In this document: positions 1 through 7,970 of the stretch, one piece after another
Numbering within the stretch: the first letter of the stretch is position 1
Layout of the letters: the number at the start of each line of letters is the position of its first letter
NCBI GenBank assembly: GCA_965263485.1
Contig: CBDHHO010000001.1
Location: 558,001 to 622,000, forward strand
From: Haliotispira sp965263485
GTDB lineage: Bacteria > Spirochaetota > Spirochaetia > SP-2023
Direction: 5' to 3'
DNA length: 64,000 nucleotides
Translations under genes and position numbers: made by a program
Notes under the pieces: generated by a model
Databases searched by the model: none
What the model was told of the DNA's origin: nothing
The model's input: the letters and a program-made list of their open reading frames with translations, nothing else

Positions 1-276
1 CATTTGAGACAAGAAAGGAGTCTCACTTCTGCTATGCTTAGTTTTGTCCCCAAAGGGGACATTTCTAATTGGGTTTGACATTCTGAGCAACTGCTTCTTG
101 CAGCACAGGCGCAGGCAGTTGAGAATTTTGTTGCGAGTGCTGTCAGCCTTGGGTATCTCGAACAGCAGATCTTCTATCTCGCGGTGGCCCAGGCTGCTCA
201 TCGTGCACCTGCCGAATGCAGGCAGCAGATAGTTCTTGAGGTAGCCCTCGTTCTGGCCGGGATATTTCGGGCTAAA
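1..276 (-). pseudogene. Tyrosine recombinase (integrase) fragment, runs off left edge
   Basis: The minus strand is open from 276 to position 1 without a stop. It encodes a core-binding (SAM-like) domain of a phage-type integrase, with YLKNYLLPAFG, a TRNKILNCLRLCCKKQ helix and an NPIRNVPF segment, the usual order before the catalytic domain. The catalytic R-H-R-Y half would lie left of the window. The 5' end is replaced at 277 by the terminal repeat of the IS, so the gene lacks its native N-terminus. No ATG start is present. It is the expected integrase of the accessory segment that ends at tRNA-fMet. The call rests on domain pattern only; an intact upstream start was not found. Confidence 0.6.
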
Positions 277-1523
277 GGGCACCTCTAAAAATCCAGCACT
301 GGACAAATCACAATTATTCAATTACAATACAATAATATTGGAGGATCATTATGATTGAAATGACAAGTGAAATAATATATCAGGATGTAGAACGTACAAA
401 TCCTTTTATATTCGAACTTAAAAAATCTATCGATTGGGATAGAATCTCAGAGACTATTTCTCAACATATCCCTAAAAAGAAGAATAATTCTGGAAGGCCA
501 AGATTCCCTGTCTCCCAAATGTTGCGCATTCTCATCCTTCAGGAAACCTACAACCTCTCTGATGATGCCATGGAAGTCCAAATCAATGGTAGCATCTATT
601 TCAAATTCTTTCTTGACATGAGCCTGCTTGATAAATCTCCCGATTCCAAAACCATTTGGTCCTTCAAGGAAACGCTGCGCAAACTCAATCTCGAGCAAAC
701 GCTTTTTCTTGAGTTCCATAAATTTCTTGCTGAAAGAAAGATAAAACTGCACAAAGGGAATATTGTGGACGCCAGCTTTGTCAAAGTGCCTGTGCAGCGC
801 AATACCAGAGAAGAAAACCAGCAGATCAAAAATGATGAAATCCCTCCATCATTCAAGGAAAACGAGAATAAAATGAGGCAAAAAGATACGGATGCAAGGT
901 GGACAAAGAAAAATAGCAAAAGCCACTACGGATACAAAAATCACATTGCAACGGCGACTAACGAGCAGTTTAGCTTACGAAGTAAGTGCAGCTAATGTGC
1001 ACGACTCACAGGTGCTTGCAGCTATTTTATCCGAAGGCGTCACGCAGATATATGGGGATAGTGCGTACCGAAGTGAAAAGATAACAAATGAACTACGGAA
1101 GAAAGGTGTGAGGAACTTTATTCATCACCGAAAATATCGAGATAATTCACTTACAGAGAAGCAATTAGAAAGTAACCGCCGCAAGTCAAAGACCCGGGCG
1201 AAAGTGGAGCATATATTTGCATGGTTTCGCAATTGCATGAATAGGGGATTAGAGTTGCGATGTATAGGGATAGATCGGGTAAGGTTTCGTATGGAGTTAC
1301 GAAATACTGTGTATAATATGTTAAAATATGTTTCAATTACAGCATAATAGTGGATAATTGTATCTAAAATGCTGTAAATAATGATTTTTTTATGTAAATT
1401 CTAATTTTATTAGAATTTATTGATCGTAATTAATCTGGATCCAACTATTTTTTGTGTTATTTTGTTATGATTAAGGAAGGATTTTTTGATTTTACATCGC
1501 AATGCCGATTTTTAGAGGTTCCC
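277..1523 (+). mobile_element. IS5-type insertion sequence, 1247 bp
   Basis: Terminal inverted repeats are visible at 277-293 (GGGCACCTCTAAAAATC) and 1507-1523 (reverse complement GGGAACCTCTAAAAATC), 16 of 17 identical, and similarity continues a few bases inward (AGCACTG against GGCATTG). The transposase is the only gene inside. After it lies about 160 bp of AT-rich DNA with an imperfect hairpin at 1396-1418. Flanks are CTAAA on the left and TATTG on the right, so no clear target duplication remains. The IS separates an integrase fragment from a truncated DUF723-like gene. Its ends match the short interspersed repeats found across the window. Confidence 0.75.
351..1347 (+). pseudogene. IS5-family DDE transposase, frameshifted
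   Basis: Two overlapping frames make one transposase. The first (351-995) carries the helix-turn-helix region and the first catalytic aspartate in NIVDASFVKV, followed by the typical DTDARWTKK and HYGYKNHI motifs. The second (from about 975 to 1347) carries the second aspartate in IYGDSAY and the glutamate in TRAKVEHIFAW. All three DDE residues are therefore present but split by a frame change near 965-985. The start at 351 follows GGAGG with good spacing. The point of frame change has no obvious slippery run, so decay is more likely than programmed frameshifting, although some IS5 members do frameshift. Confidence 0.85.
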
Positions 1524-2019
1524 TATTGCTATTTTTTTCAGCGTCCCACTCTTGAAGTAATTTGGGAAATGCTGATAACCCTTTCCCAGCATCAATTTTT
1601 TTGGTTTTGTTTTTCTTTACAGCAACTCCTTTTCCGCAGACTTTGCACCCACCTCTCAAATGCCCTTTCGGCGTTTGTTCAAACATTCCATGTTTAGGAC
1701 AATAGAACGCTGTTTTAGAAGTGAACGAAACATATCGAAATTTAGAGTAATCATATTTGTTTTTATGAAATGAACTTGCTCTCCTCTTAAATTCAGTTTC
1801 GTCTATACGGTTATCTTCTCCCATTTGGGCGTATGCACATTTTCGGCACCCTGATTTTAAGTGTCTTTTTGGAGGTTGTTTAAAAATGCCGTGGACAGGA
1901 CAAAGTATTACAACTTCGGTTCGCATATTAGTGAATTGCACTTCAGAATAATCATATCTATCGCCGTGCAGTTGCTTCGCACGACGCAAAAACTCGTCTT
2001 TGGTGATTTTCTTTGCCAT
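1492..2019 (-). CDS. DUF723-like zinc-finger repeat protein, C-terminus replaced by IS end
   Basis: Two tandem units of about 60 residues each have the form: basic helix with FxxRAKxxHxxxYDYS, then CPVHGxFxQxPxxHLxxGCxxC. This is the DUF723-type module common in phage proteins and homing-nuclease accessory regions. It probably binds zinc through Cys-His-Cys-Cys. A third element, FPKLLQEWDAEKNSN, resembles the start of another treble-clef repeat (DUF4379 type) but stops: the last residues REPLKIGIAM are encoded by the IS terminal repeat. The protein is thus truncated at about residue 165. The start at 2019 gives MAKKITKDEF. Role unknown; nucleic-acid binding is likely. Confidence 0.6.
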   Translation of the reverse strand: MAKKITKDEFLRRAKQLHGDRYDYSEVQFTNMRTEVVILCPVHGIFKQPPKRHLKSGCRKCAYAQMGEDNRIDETEFKRRASSFHKNKYDYSKFRYVSFTSKTAFYCPKHGMFEQTPKGHLRGGCKVCGKGVAVKKNKTKKIDAGKGLSAFPKLLQEWDAEKNSNREPLKIGIAM

Positions 2020-2107
2020 CTCCTTAGACCTATCTTTTTAATCTATACTGCCTGACAGACACTCGAGCGACCTAACACCAGTTCACTTACGATTGCCATG
2101 TCTCCAT

Positions 2108-2287
2108 TCATTTCTTCTTACTCTTCCAAGTGCCACCATATTGGTAGGTTTCCTCAAATCGTGATTTAACCTCGACCAGACACTTTCCGCAGAGAAACAC
2201 CCAATCCTTCAAATCATCGTATCGACACCGATACAGGACGTTCTTTGCGTCATTACAGACATAACAGTCCTTGGTTCTAACCCTCAT
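2108..2287 (-). CDS. Small protein with two CxxC zinc knuckles (59 aa)
   Basis: This short frame starts at ATG 2287 and ends at 2108. It encodes CYVCND near the N-terminus and CGKC about 28 residues later, an arrangement expected to bind one zinc. The middle contains YRCRYDDLKDW and the tail is lysine-rich. It lies on the same strand as the DUF723-like and NERD genes and the other small gene, consistent with one accessory transcription unit. No specific function can be assigned. Confidence 0.55.
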   Translation of the reverse strand: MRVRTKDCYVCNDAKNVLYRCRYDDLKDWVFLCGKCLVEVKSRFEETYQYGGTWKSKKK

Positions 2288-2297
2288 TGGGTAGAAC

Positions 2298-2343
2298 CGA
2301 GCATAATTGCTAGAACAATGCGAGCATAATTGCTAGAACAATG
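2298..2343. repeat. 23-bp perfect tandem duplication
   Basis: Two identical adjacent 23-bp units (2298-2320 and 2321-2343) contain GCATAATTGCTAGAACAATG. Because 23 is not a multiple of three, the duplication shifts the frame at the end of the small membrane gene that overlaps it, and the unit itself contains that gene's stop codon. Confidence 0.9.
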
Positions 2344-2456
2344 ATTAGACCAAAGATTACTGCCCCACCGACAATCATTGCCCAAATGCCTTTGAGGATG
2401 AGTTTGGGATAAAGGATGATTGCACCAACCAATAAACAGAACAGTAAGAAACCCAT
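2310..2456 (-). CDS. Small two-helix membrane protein (48 aa)
   Basis: ATG at 2456 opens a 48-residue frame that is almost wholly hydrophobic: a first helix around residues 2-17 (FLLFCLLVGAIILY), a short YPKLILKG turn, then a second helix around residues 26-47. The stop lies inside the 23-bp tandem duplication, so the original C-terminus may have differed. It sits immediately beside the NERD gene (2 bp away). Function unknown. Confidence 0.45.
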   Translation of the reverse strand: MGFLLFCLLVGAIILYPKLILKGIWAMIVGGAVIFGLIIVLAIMLALF

Positions 2457-2457
2457 A

Positions 2458-3207
2458 TCAGTTCAAAACCCACCAAATAATTCCGATCACAAACAGAATC
2501 ACAATGATTGTGCGAGTCCAACTGCGACCACTCTCTTGTTTTATATCTTTAGTAAAACGACACCTTGGATAACTACTGCACCCCAAAAATTGAGAACCTT
2601 TTCGTTCACCCTGTTTAACTTCTCTAATTACCAAGTCTGACCCACACTTTGGACAGATGGTATTAGATGAATGACGTTCTTTGAGTGATTGGATGTGTTC
2701 TGATTTGGAAATCTTAGACTCAGACTTCACGTTTGATAGAAGTCCAGTAATTCGTTCCACCTCATCACCTGAGAATACAACCTCCCCAAATTGTTTGATG
2801 TAAGAACTCAAACCAGAACGCAATACGTTGGGTGGAAGTTCAGTTTTGAACTCAACATCACCCACAAACGAGATTACTGGTTGAATGGTGGACTCTTTGA
2901 CACCCAGATACTTTGACAGGACTTTCTTGTGTCGGTGGGTTTGTCTTAATGGGTTTTGAAACTTGTGTTTGGATTTGTAGATAACTTGAGTCCAAGTGGA
3001 TTGATCTGCTGATCCATAAACCCACCCTTTGTAATTCTTAGTCTCGACAATAAAGATCCCGAACGGAGAAACCAGAATATGATCGACCTGAGTTGTTCCA
3101 TGACTTGATGGAATAATGACATCGTGAAATCTGTGATAGAGATTTTTGTCTAATCCTGCCCACAGATTAAATCCTGTTTTAAGTTCTCCTATCCAACCCT
3201 TTAACAT
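2458..3207 (-). CDS. NERD-domain protein with topoisomerase-type zinc finger and C-terminal membrane anchor
   Basis: The N-terminal 110 residues match the nuclease-related NERD domain: GELKTGFNLW, then TQVDHILVSPFGIFIVETKNYKGW, where D, E and K form the restriction-nuclease-like active site. Residues about 183-220 form a C4 zinc ribbon of the topoisomerase I type (CPKCGSDLVIR, then CSSYPRC). The tail has one membrane helix (IIVILFVIGIIWWVL). Such proteins are frequent in mobile islands, and DNA processing or defence is plausible but unproven. The neighbour at 3221-3760 is only 13 bp upstream, so the two are probably co-transcribed. Confidence 0.8.
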   Translation of the reverse strand: MLKGWIGELKTGFNLWAGLDKNLYHRFHDVIIPSSHGTTQVDHILVSPFGIFIVETKNYKGWVYGSADQSTWTQVIYKSKHKFQNPLRQTHRHKKVLSKYLGVKESTIQPVISFVGDVEFKTELPPNVLRSGLSSYIKQFGEVVFSGDEVERITGLLSNVKSESKISKSEHIQSLKERHSSNTICPKCGSDLVIREVKQGERKGSQFLGCSSYPRCRFTKDIKQESGRSWTRTIIVILFVIGIIWWVLN

Positions 3208-3220
3208 TCATTCCCCATTT

Positions 3221-3760
3221 TTATTTCGTTGGTGCTAAACCAAACCTTCCCTCACAAACCTCCAATAAGTGATGAACACCATGCATTTTGTTCTTTGCAA
3301 TGTTGGACACCATCGATTTGTCTGTTGAATATTTTGGACGCAGACCATCTCCCCTTGTGCTCAGGGAAGATTCGTCAGTTCTACGGATATAGATGTTCTT
3401 GTGACCAACTATCTCTTTTGCACTCCAACCCTCTAGTGTGAGAACCAGTGCGTTATAGTTGTTTTGAATCACATTTACTCTCGGACTCTTCCCATCGACC
3501 TTAAAGAGTTTCTTTGATTTGCCCTTTAACCGAGGTGAAATCTCTTCATTGAGGAATGCCTGGATATCTCTTCTCTGGGAAGTCTTGTCTATACGGATAT
3601 AGATGAAGTCATCACTGTCTATCCATTCATCTTTAGACTTGAGGAAGGACGGTGCATAACCCTCAAAGAGATGGGAATGCGTTTTCCACCAGTTGTCAAA
3701 GGTGTCAGTTAGAACCTGATCTAAATCCCAACCCTTATATGCACTCTTTTTGACTTTCAC
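3221..3760 (-). CDS. Unrecognised 179-aa accessory protein
   Basis: I do not recognise a family. The protein is soluble, charged and without a signal peptide. Notable segments are WWKTHSHLFEGYAPSFL, DDFIYIRIDKTSQRRDIQ, a lysine-rich stretch followed by NVIQNNYNALVLTLEGWSAK, and a C-terminal HGVHHLLEVCEGRFGL. The start at 3760 (MKVKKSAYKGWDLD) has no strong ribosome site in view. It is first in a minus-strand set with the NERD gene and the small genes, downstream of tRNA-fMet, so it is probably cargo of the same accessory segment. Confidence 0.55.
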   Translation of the reverse strand: MKVKKSAYKGWDLDQVLTDTFDNWWKTHSHLFEGYAPSFLKSKDEWIDSDDFIYIRIDKTSQRRDIQAFLNEEISPRLKGKSKKLFKVDGKSPRVNVIQNNYNALVLTLEGWSAKEIVGHKNIYIRRTDESSLSTRGDGLRPKYSTDKSMVSNIAKNKMHGVHHLLEVCEGRFGLAPTK

Positions 3761-3905
3761 CTTTTTGATGATTTTTTCTCGGAATATTTCAGTTCTGCTT
3801 CCGATTTAAGAAACATTTTAAACCACATGCTCCACCGCTTGTGCGGAGGGTGAAGTAGTCCAGATAATTCTTCATAAGGCACCGTTAAGGCACCCACACC
3901 GAACA

Positions 3906-3950
3906 AAGCAAGAGCTATTTACCTTTCGAGAAGGTAAATAGCTCTTGCTT
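3906..3950 (-). terminator. Perfect 20-bp hairpin just after tRNA-fMet
   Basis: Arms 3906-3925 and 3931-3950 are perfect reverse complements (AAGCAAGAGCTATTTACCTT) around a 5-nt loop. It begins 6 nt past the tRNA 3' end on the minus strand. The U-run after it is short (TTTGTT), so it may act as terminator or processing signal. Confidence 0.65.
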
Positions 3951-3955
3951 CTGAA

Positions 3956-4028
3956 TAGCAGGGGCAGGACTCGAACCTGCGGCCTTTGGGTTATGAGCCC
4001 AACGAGCTGCCAACTGCTCCACCCTGCG
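3956..4028 (-). tRNA. Initiator tRNA-fMet (CAT)
   Basis: The minus strand folds into a complete cloverleaf of 73 nt without encoded CCA. The anticodon loop is CTCATAA with CAT, and the anticodon stem ends in three consecutive G-C pairs (GGG/CCC). Position 1 and 72 are unpaired (C and U). Three G-C pairs and an open 1-72 position are initiator hallmarks. The T arm reads GCAGGTTCGAGTCCTGC. It borders the accessory segment to its left. Confidence 0.9.
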
Positions 4029-4201
4029 ATATTGGGTAGTATCATAATAGGAAGTAAACCACATGTCAAGCTTTTGTAGGGCACCTCTAAAAATTCGCAG
4101 ATGTAATACCCATTTTACTTTGCTTCTAGTCTGAATACATGTTAAAGGGCAGCTCTAAAGGGAACCTCCCATCTCACTCTAATCTGCGAAGAACCCTCCC
4201 C
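4029..4201. repeat. Intergenic stretch with family 1 repeat pieces
   Basis: A family 1 end (GGGCACCTCTAAAAATTC) lies at 4079-4096, and a second, doubled and degenerate end (GGGCAGCTCTAAAGGGAACC) near 4148-4167. No gene is visible. Confidence 0.7.
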
Positions 4202-5716
4202 TTATTCAGCATCCGGATCCGGGGGCTCGCCGGGCGGACTCTGTTCCGCAGCTTGACCTGGGGGCTCTGAGGATTCCGTTTCCGAGAGATCCGTTTGACT
4301 TGATAGTCCGGAACCTTCATCTGGAACCTGTTCGGGATGGCGGTCATTTTCTCTGCTTTGTTTTATTCCTTGCCCTGCATCCTGCTCCGAAACATGGTCA
4401 TTGCGCTGCTCATTGGCCGACTGCAGGTAATGCCGCTCCGAACGCTGCAAAATATAGTAGAGCAGAACCAACAACAGCAACACGGCGAGGTTGCTCAAGC
4501 TGGCAATCCGGTTGATGACGGACTGCAGGGCCTCGATGTTCAAACTTTGATCCGGCAGCGGCGAAACGCTTTCATTGCTGCTCCGCTGCCACCAGGGCAG
4601 CAGACTGTTTTGCAGGAATTGCAACAAGTAGGCGGCAGCGCAGAAGCGCAGGGCTTTTTTGAGTAGTTGGTACTTGCTATGTAATCTTTGGGTCCGGTCA
4701 AAGTGCTGCATATTGCGGTTGGTAATCTGCAACAGGGCCATGGCAAAGCTGAATCCGGCAGCCAGTACCAAAAGCAGCGAGATGCTTTCAAAAAGACCGT
4801 TCCCCGGAGCGGATGCCAAGCCCCGGTGGCTGAAAATCCGTACCAGTTCAAGCAGCTGTAGCACGGTGCCGTAAATTGCCAACGGCAGAATCAGCAGCAG
4901 CTCCGGTGGCAGGCACAGGATGAAAAAGCTAAGTCTGCCGGGAGGCGCAGAGTGCGCGAACAAAGCCTCCTGCACCTCATGGCGCAGACAGCGCCCGCTC
5001 AGGCGCAGGGCCAATCCGGCAAAGGCCATACCGAGCAGCCCCAGGATCCAAAAGGTGACGCGGATAACCCTCCGCACCAGTTTGCTGTCTAGGTCGTTCC
5101 CCAGTCTATTGATGAGTTCGGGATTCTGCGCCGCGCTCTGGGCCGCCTCTTCGGCAACCAGGTGACCCTGCTGCTGGAGCACTGCGCGTATCATTGGCAG
5201 GTAGATCTCGCTCAGGCTGTCCATCAGTGGCCGGTTGGACAGTATCAGAAAGGTACTGATCGGTATCAGAACCAAGGCCAACCGGGCCAGTTGCCGAATG
5301 CTGACAAAGAAATGGCAGGCCCAGCAGCGCTTCAGCAGTATTTGAATACCGAGCAGCACCAGAAATACTGAAAGCCCGATATACAGCGCCATGCGCATTT
5401 GTATTGCCTGGTAGGTTTGTCGCTGCCTGCGCCGCTCTCCATGCAGGGTTTGAGGCTCCCACATATCCGATGTCTGTGAAAGCACCGGGCTTTTCCCATT
5501 TGCGCCATTTTCTCTGAGGATCGGAGCGGAAGAGCCGCTTTGCAAGGCACTCTGGGAGGAGGCCCACTGGTTTTGATGCCAGGCGGCCATCGTATTGTTA
5601 AACAGCATAATGCCCAGCAAGAGTACCAATGTTCCCAGGCCGTATACGGAATTTAAAGATACAGAGCTATAGTCCTGTCCTGGATCTTGTCGGGGCGGAG
5701 TCAGTTCTGGATTCAT
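4202..5716 (-). CDS. Polytopic membrane protein, function unknown (504 aa)
   Basis: About eight hydrophobic helices are visible, for example LGTLVLLLGIMLF near residue 30, YIGLSVFLVLLGIQILL near 115, and LAVLLLLVLLYYILQ near 400. They are separated by a Ser/Gln-rich loop (50-105) and followed by an acidic Pro/Glu/Ser-rich tail of about 80 residues. No conserved motif of a known transporter family is recognised. Its start overlaps the glyA stop by four bases (ATGA, 5713-5716), so translation is probably coupled to glyA. The base composition and strand match glyA, arguing for a native gene. Confidence 0.7.
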   Translation of the reverse strand: MNPELTPPRQDPGQDYSSVSLNSVYGLGTLVLLLGIMLFNNTMAAWHQNQWASSQSALQSGSSAPILRENGANGKSPVLSQTSDMWEPQTLHGERRRQRQTYQAIQMRMALYIGLSVFLVLLGIQILLKRCWACHFFVSIRQLARLALVLIPISTFLILSNRPLMDSLSEIYLPMIRAVLQQQGHLVAEEAAQSAAQNPELINRLGNDLDSKLVRRVIRVTFWILGLLGMAFAGLALRLSGRCLRHEVQEALFAHSAPPGRLSFFILCLPPELLLILPLAIYGTVLQLLELVRIFSHRGLASAPGNGLFESISLLLVLAAGFSFAMALLQITNRNMQHFDRTQRLHSKYQLLKKALRFCAAAYLLQFLQNSLLPWWQRSSNESVSPLPDQSLNIEALQSVINRIASLSNLAVLLLLVLLYYILQRSERHYLQSANEQRNDHVSEQDAGQGIKQSRENDRHPEQVPDEGSGLSSQTDLSETESSEPPGQAAEQSPPGEPPDPDAE

Positions 5717-7233
5717 GAGAGCAGACTGTAAAGTATTTCTCGGTCCAGTTCGGGATAGAGCGGGAATTGATGTAAAATGTCCCGCACTTCCCGGCTTACG
5801 GCTTCAACTATGGCCGCATCGCTATCGCACTTGATTCTGGACGGCTTGCCCGCATTTTTGCCACTGCTCAAAATTGCAGGTCTGCTGGCCTTCAGCACTC
5901 GGGCGATCAGCCGGGCAATCTGCCGCATTTCGGCCGTGCCCAGGCCGCGGGTGGTCAGGGCGGCGGTGCCGAAGCGCAGACCGCTGGTGTACCAAGGGCC
6001 GTTCGCATCAAAGGGCAGTGAGTTGCGGTTCAGTGTGATGCCGCAGTTGCGTAGGGCGTTTTCGGCCTGCTTGCCGTTCAGGCCGTTGATCTGCGTAACA
6101 TCGACCAGCAGCAAATGATTGTCGGTGCCACCGGTGAGGACATTCAAGCCTTCGGCCTGCAGGTCTTTGGCCAAAGTCCGGCAGTTGGCCACCACTTTCT
6201 GAGCGTAGCTTTGGAATTCTGGTCGCATGGCTTCAATAAAGGCTACGGCCTTGGCGGCCATAACGTGTGGCAGAGGCCCGCCGATCACCAAAGGACAGCC
6301 TTTGTCCAAGGCCTCGGCAAATTCCTGCCTGGCCAGAATCAGGCCGCCACGCGGCCCGCGCAGGGTTTTATGAGTGGTACTGGTAACAATATCGGCATAG
6401 GGCACGGGGTCGTACTCGTCCCGAAAGACCTTGCCCGCCACCAGACCGGCAAAGTGGGCCATGTCTACCATCAGCACCGCGCCTCTGCTGTCGGCGATCT
6501 GGCGCAGTCGGGCGAAGTTGAGCTTGCGCGGATAGGCACTGTACCCAGCGAGCAAAATCAGCGGCTCCAACTCGGCGACCTGTTTGGCCAAGGCTTCGTA
6601 GTCCAGCAGTTTGCTGTTTGGGTCCACCGAGTAAATGTGTGACTCAAACATGCGTCCGGAGACGTTGTAGCGATAGCCGTGGGTCAGATGGCCACCGGAA
6701 TAGTAGTCCATTCCCAGCAGTTTCTGGTTCCCCAGGCGCTCGCGCAGATGGCTCCACTCAGCATCAGAAAGGTCGTAGAGCGATTTTTTGCCCAGGGTCT
6801 CCAGCGCGGGCAGCTCGATGCGCTGGTGCAGGATGGCCCAAAAGGCAATCATATTGGCATCAGCACCGCTGTGGGGCTGGACATAGGCGTACTCGGCGCC
6901 AAATAGTTCACGGGCCTTGTCCCGGGCCAAGGTTTCGATTCGATCCACTTGGTCGCAACCGGCGTAGAAGCGTTTGCCTGCCACTCCTTCGGAGTACTTG
7001 TCGGTCAGCAGGTTCCCCATGCTCAGCTGGCTGGCCAGCGAACTGTAGTTCTCACTGGCGATCATTTTCAGCGATTCGCTCTGGTCTTTGAGCTCGGCGA
7101 GCAGGGCCCGGGCCAGTTCGGGATCGGCGTGGCACAGCAGGTCAAGCTGAGCCAGGTAGCCGACACAGGCACTGTCTCCTCCGGCGGGCATTTTCTGAAG
7201 GTATGCTGCGAGAAGACTTGGCATTTTGGACAT
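5713..7233 (-). CDS. glyA: Serine hydroxymethyltransferase
   Basis: This PLP enzyme interconverts serine and glycine, feeding methylene-tetrahydrofolate. Visible motifs are SENYSSLASQ, the YVQPHSGADAN substrate region, DMAHFAGLVAGK, and STTHKTLRGPRGG, whose lysine (about residue 289) forms the Schiff base. The frame is open to 7326, but ATG 7233 is preferred because AAGGGA lies six bases upstream. This gives about 506 residues, longer than the roughly 420 of most bacterial enzymes but in keeping with spirochaete versions. The gene is followed by a translationally coupled membrane protein. Confidence 0.95.
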   Translation of the reverse strand: MSKMPSLLAAYLQKMPAGGDSACVGYLAQLDLLCHADPELARALLAELKDQSESLKMIASENYSSLASQLSMGNLLTDKYSEGVAGKRFYAGCDQVDRIETLARDKARELFGAEYAYVQPHSGADANMIAFWAILHQRIELPALETLGKKSLYDLSDAEWSHLRERLGNQKLLGMDYYSGGHLTHGYRYNVSGRMFESHIYSVDPNSKLLDYEALAKQVAELEPLILLAGYSAYPRKLNFARLRQIADSRGAVLMVDMAHFAGLVAGKVFRDEYDPVPYADIVTSTTHKTLRGPRGGLILARQEFAEALDKGCPLVIGGPLPHVMAAKAVAFIEAMRPEFQSYAQKVVANCRTLAKDLQAEGLNVLTGGTDNHLLLVDVTQINGLNGKQAENALRNCGITLNRNSLPFDANGPWYTSGLRFGTAALTTRGLGTAEMRQIARLIARVLKASRPAILSSGKNAGKPSRIKCDSDAAIVEAVSREVRDILHQFPLYPELDREILYSLLS

Positions 7234-7374
7234 GCGCATTCCCTTAAAAGTCCGTTTCCGGACCGGTATTTCCCGCGGCATTGTACTGAAATGCGGGCGG
7301 GGGAAAAGGGCGGTTGTGTTTGTCACGCTGGCAGGAGTGATCCAAGTGCGGGGACTTCTTGCGAAAATAGGGAA

Positions 7375-7510
7375 GGGAACCTCTCAAAATTCCAATCTCG
7401 CGCTGAATCGCGATCTTGTTGCCGAAATAAAAGTTCTGTCTTACGGCAGGATTTGTGAGGAATGGCCTGCTTCGCCTCGCCATTCCTCACCGTCAGCAAA
7501 GCTTCAATTG
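7375..7510. repeat. Family 1 repeat, degraded copy
   Basis: It begins with GGGAACCTCTCAAAATTC (7375-7392). The interior shares GTTCTGYCTTACGGCAGG and the following TTTGTG with the copy at 63063-63207 read in reverse. The right end is not clear. The whole stretch 7234-7707 holds no convincing gene. Confidence 0.7.
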
Positions 7511-7707
7511 GGCTTTTTGCCGATAATAAAAGGGAATTTAAGGCTCTCTTGAAATTGCCAAGCTGACTGCCCATAATACCGGAGAATTTATGGGCACCTT
7601 TGATCTCAATAGTTGACACCTGAAGATTAAGAAACCAAATACTTGTCTGTGCCAATTTTCTCAAAAAATCAATGAGGATTCCAAATGATTTCTTAGAACT
7701 CCCTTGA

Positions 7708-7928
7708 GGGGACCTCTAAAAATTCCATTCCGCGCTCTTGCTCGCTCTTTTGAAACGAACAGCTTCGTCAGTAAAGAGAGGAAGCAGGCTCTTTGCTGCG
7801 CACGGCCTGCTATTTCTCCAATACTACGCCAGCTCGCACTGGAGCATACAACAAAGTATTCTTCGGCTTCACTTCCTCGCTCCAAAATAGCTTCGCAAGA
7901 AGACAAAAGCGAATTTTTAGAGGTCCCC
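7708..7928. mobile_element. MITE-like element (family 1), 221 bp
   Basis: Terminal inverted repeats GGGGACCTCTAAAAATTC occupy 7708-7725 and, in reverse, 7911-7928. CTTGA flanks both sides (7703-7707 and 7929-7933), consistent with a target duplication. The interior is similar to the reverse complement of the element at 31081-31321, including the hairpin around CGCCAGCTCGC and ACAACAAAGTAT. It carries no gene and sits about 40 bp before guaA. Confidence 0.8.
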
Positions 7929-7970
7929 CTTGAGAATTTTCCATGCATCCCTGAAAAGAAAGTATTTTTT

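Noticed and set aside
44..232. Plus-strand 62-aa frame at the left edge
   Set aside because: The minus strand of the same interval encodes a credible integrase core-binding domain.
3819..4065. Attachment-site pair from the shared TAAACCACATG at 3819 and 4055
   Set aside because: Only 11 bp, not within the tRNA gene, and too close together to bound an element.
6115..6642. Plus-strand frame of 175 codons opposite glyA
   Set aside because: It is fully contained within the strongly supported glyA gene and has no recognisable motif.
7226..7552. Plus-strand 108-codon frame upstream of guaA
   Set aside because: It spans the glyA 5' region and a family 1 repeat, and has no conserved content.
7704..7970. 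N-terminal 89-codon extension of guaA
   Set aside because: It is encoded by the MITE and is absent from the amidotransferase family.
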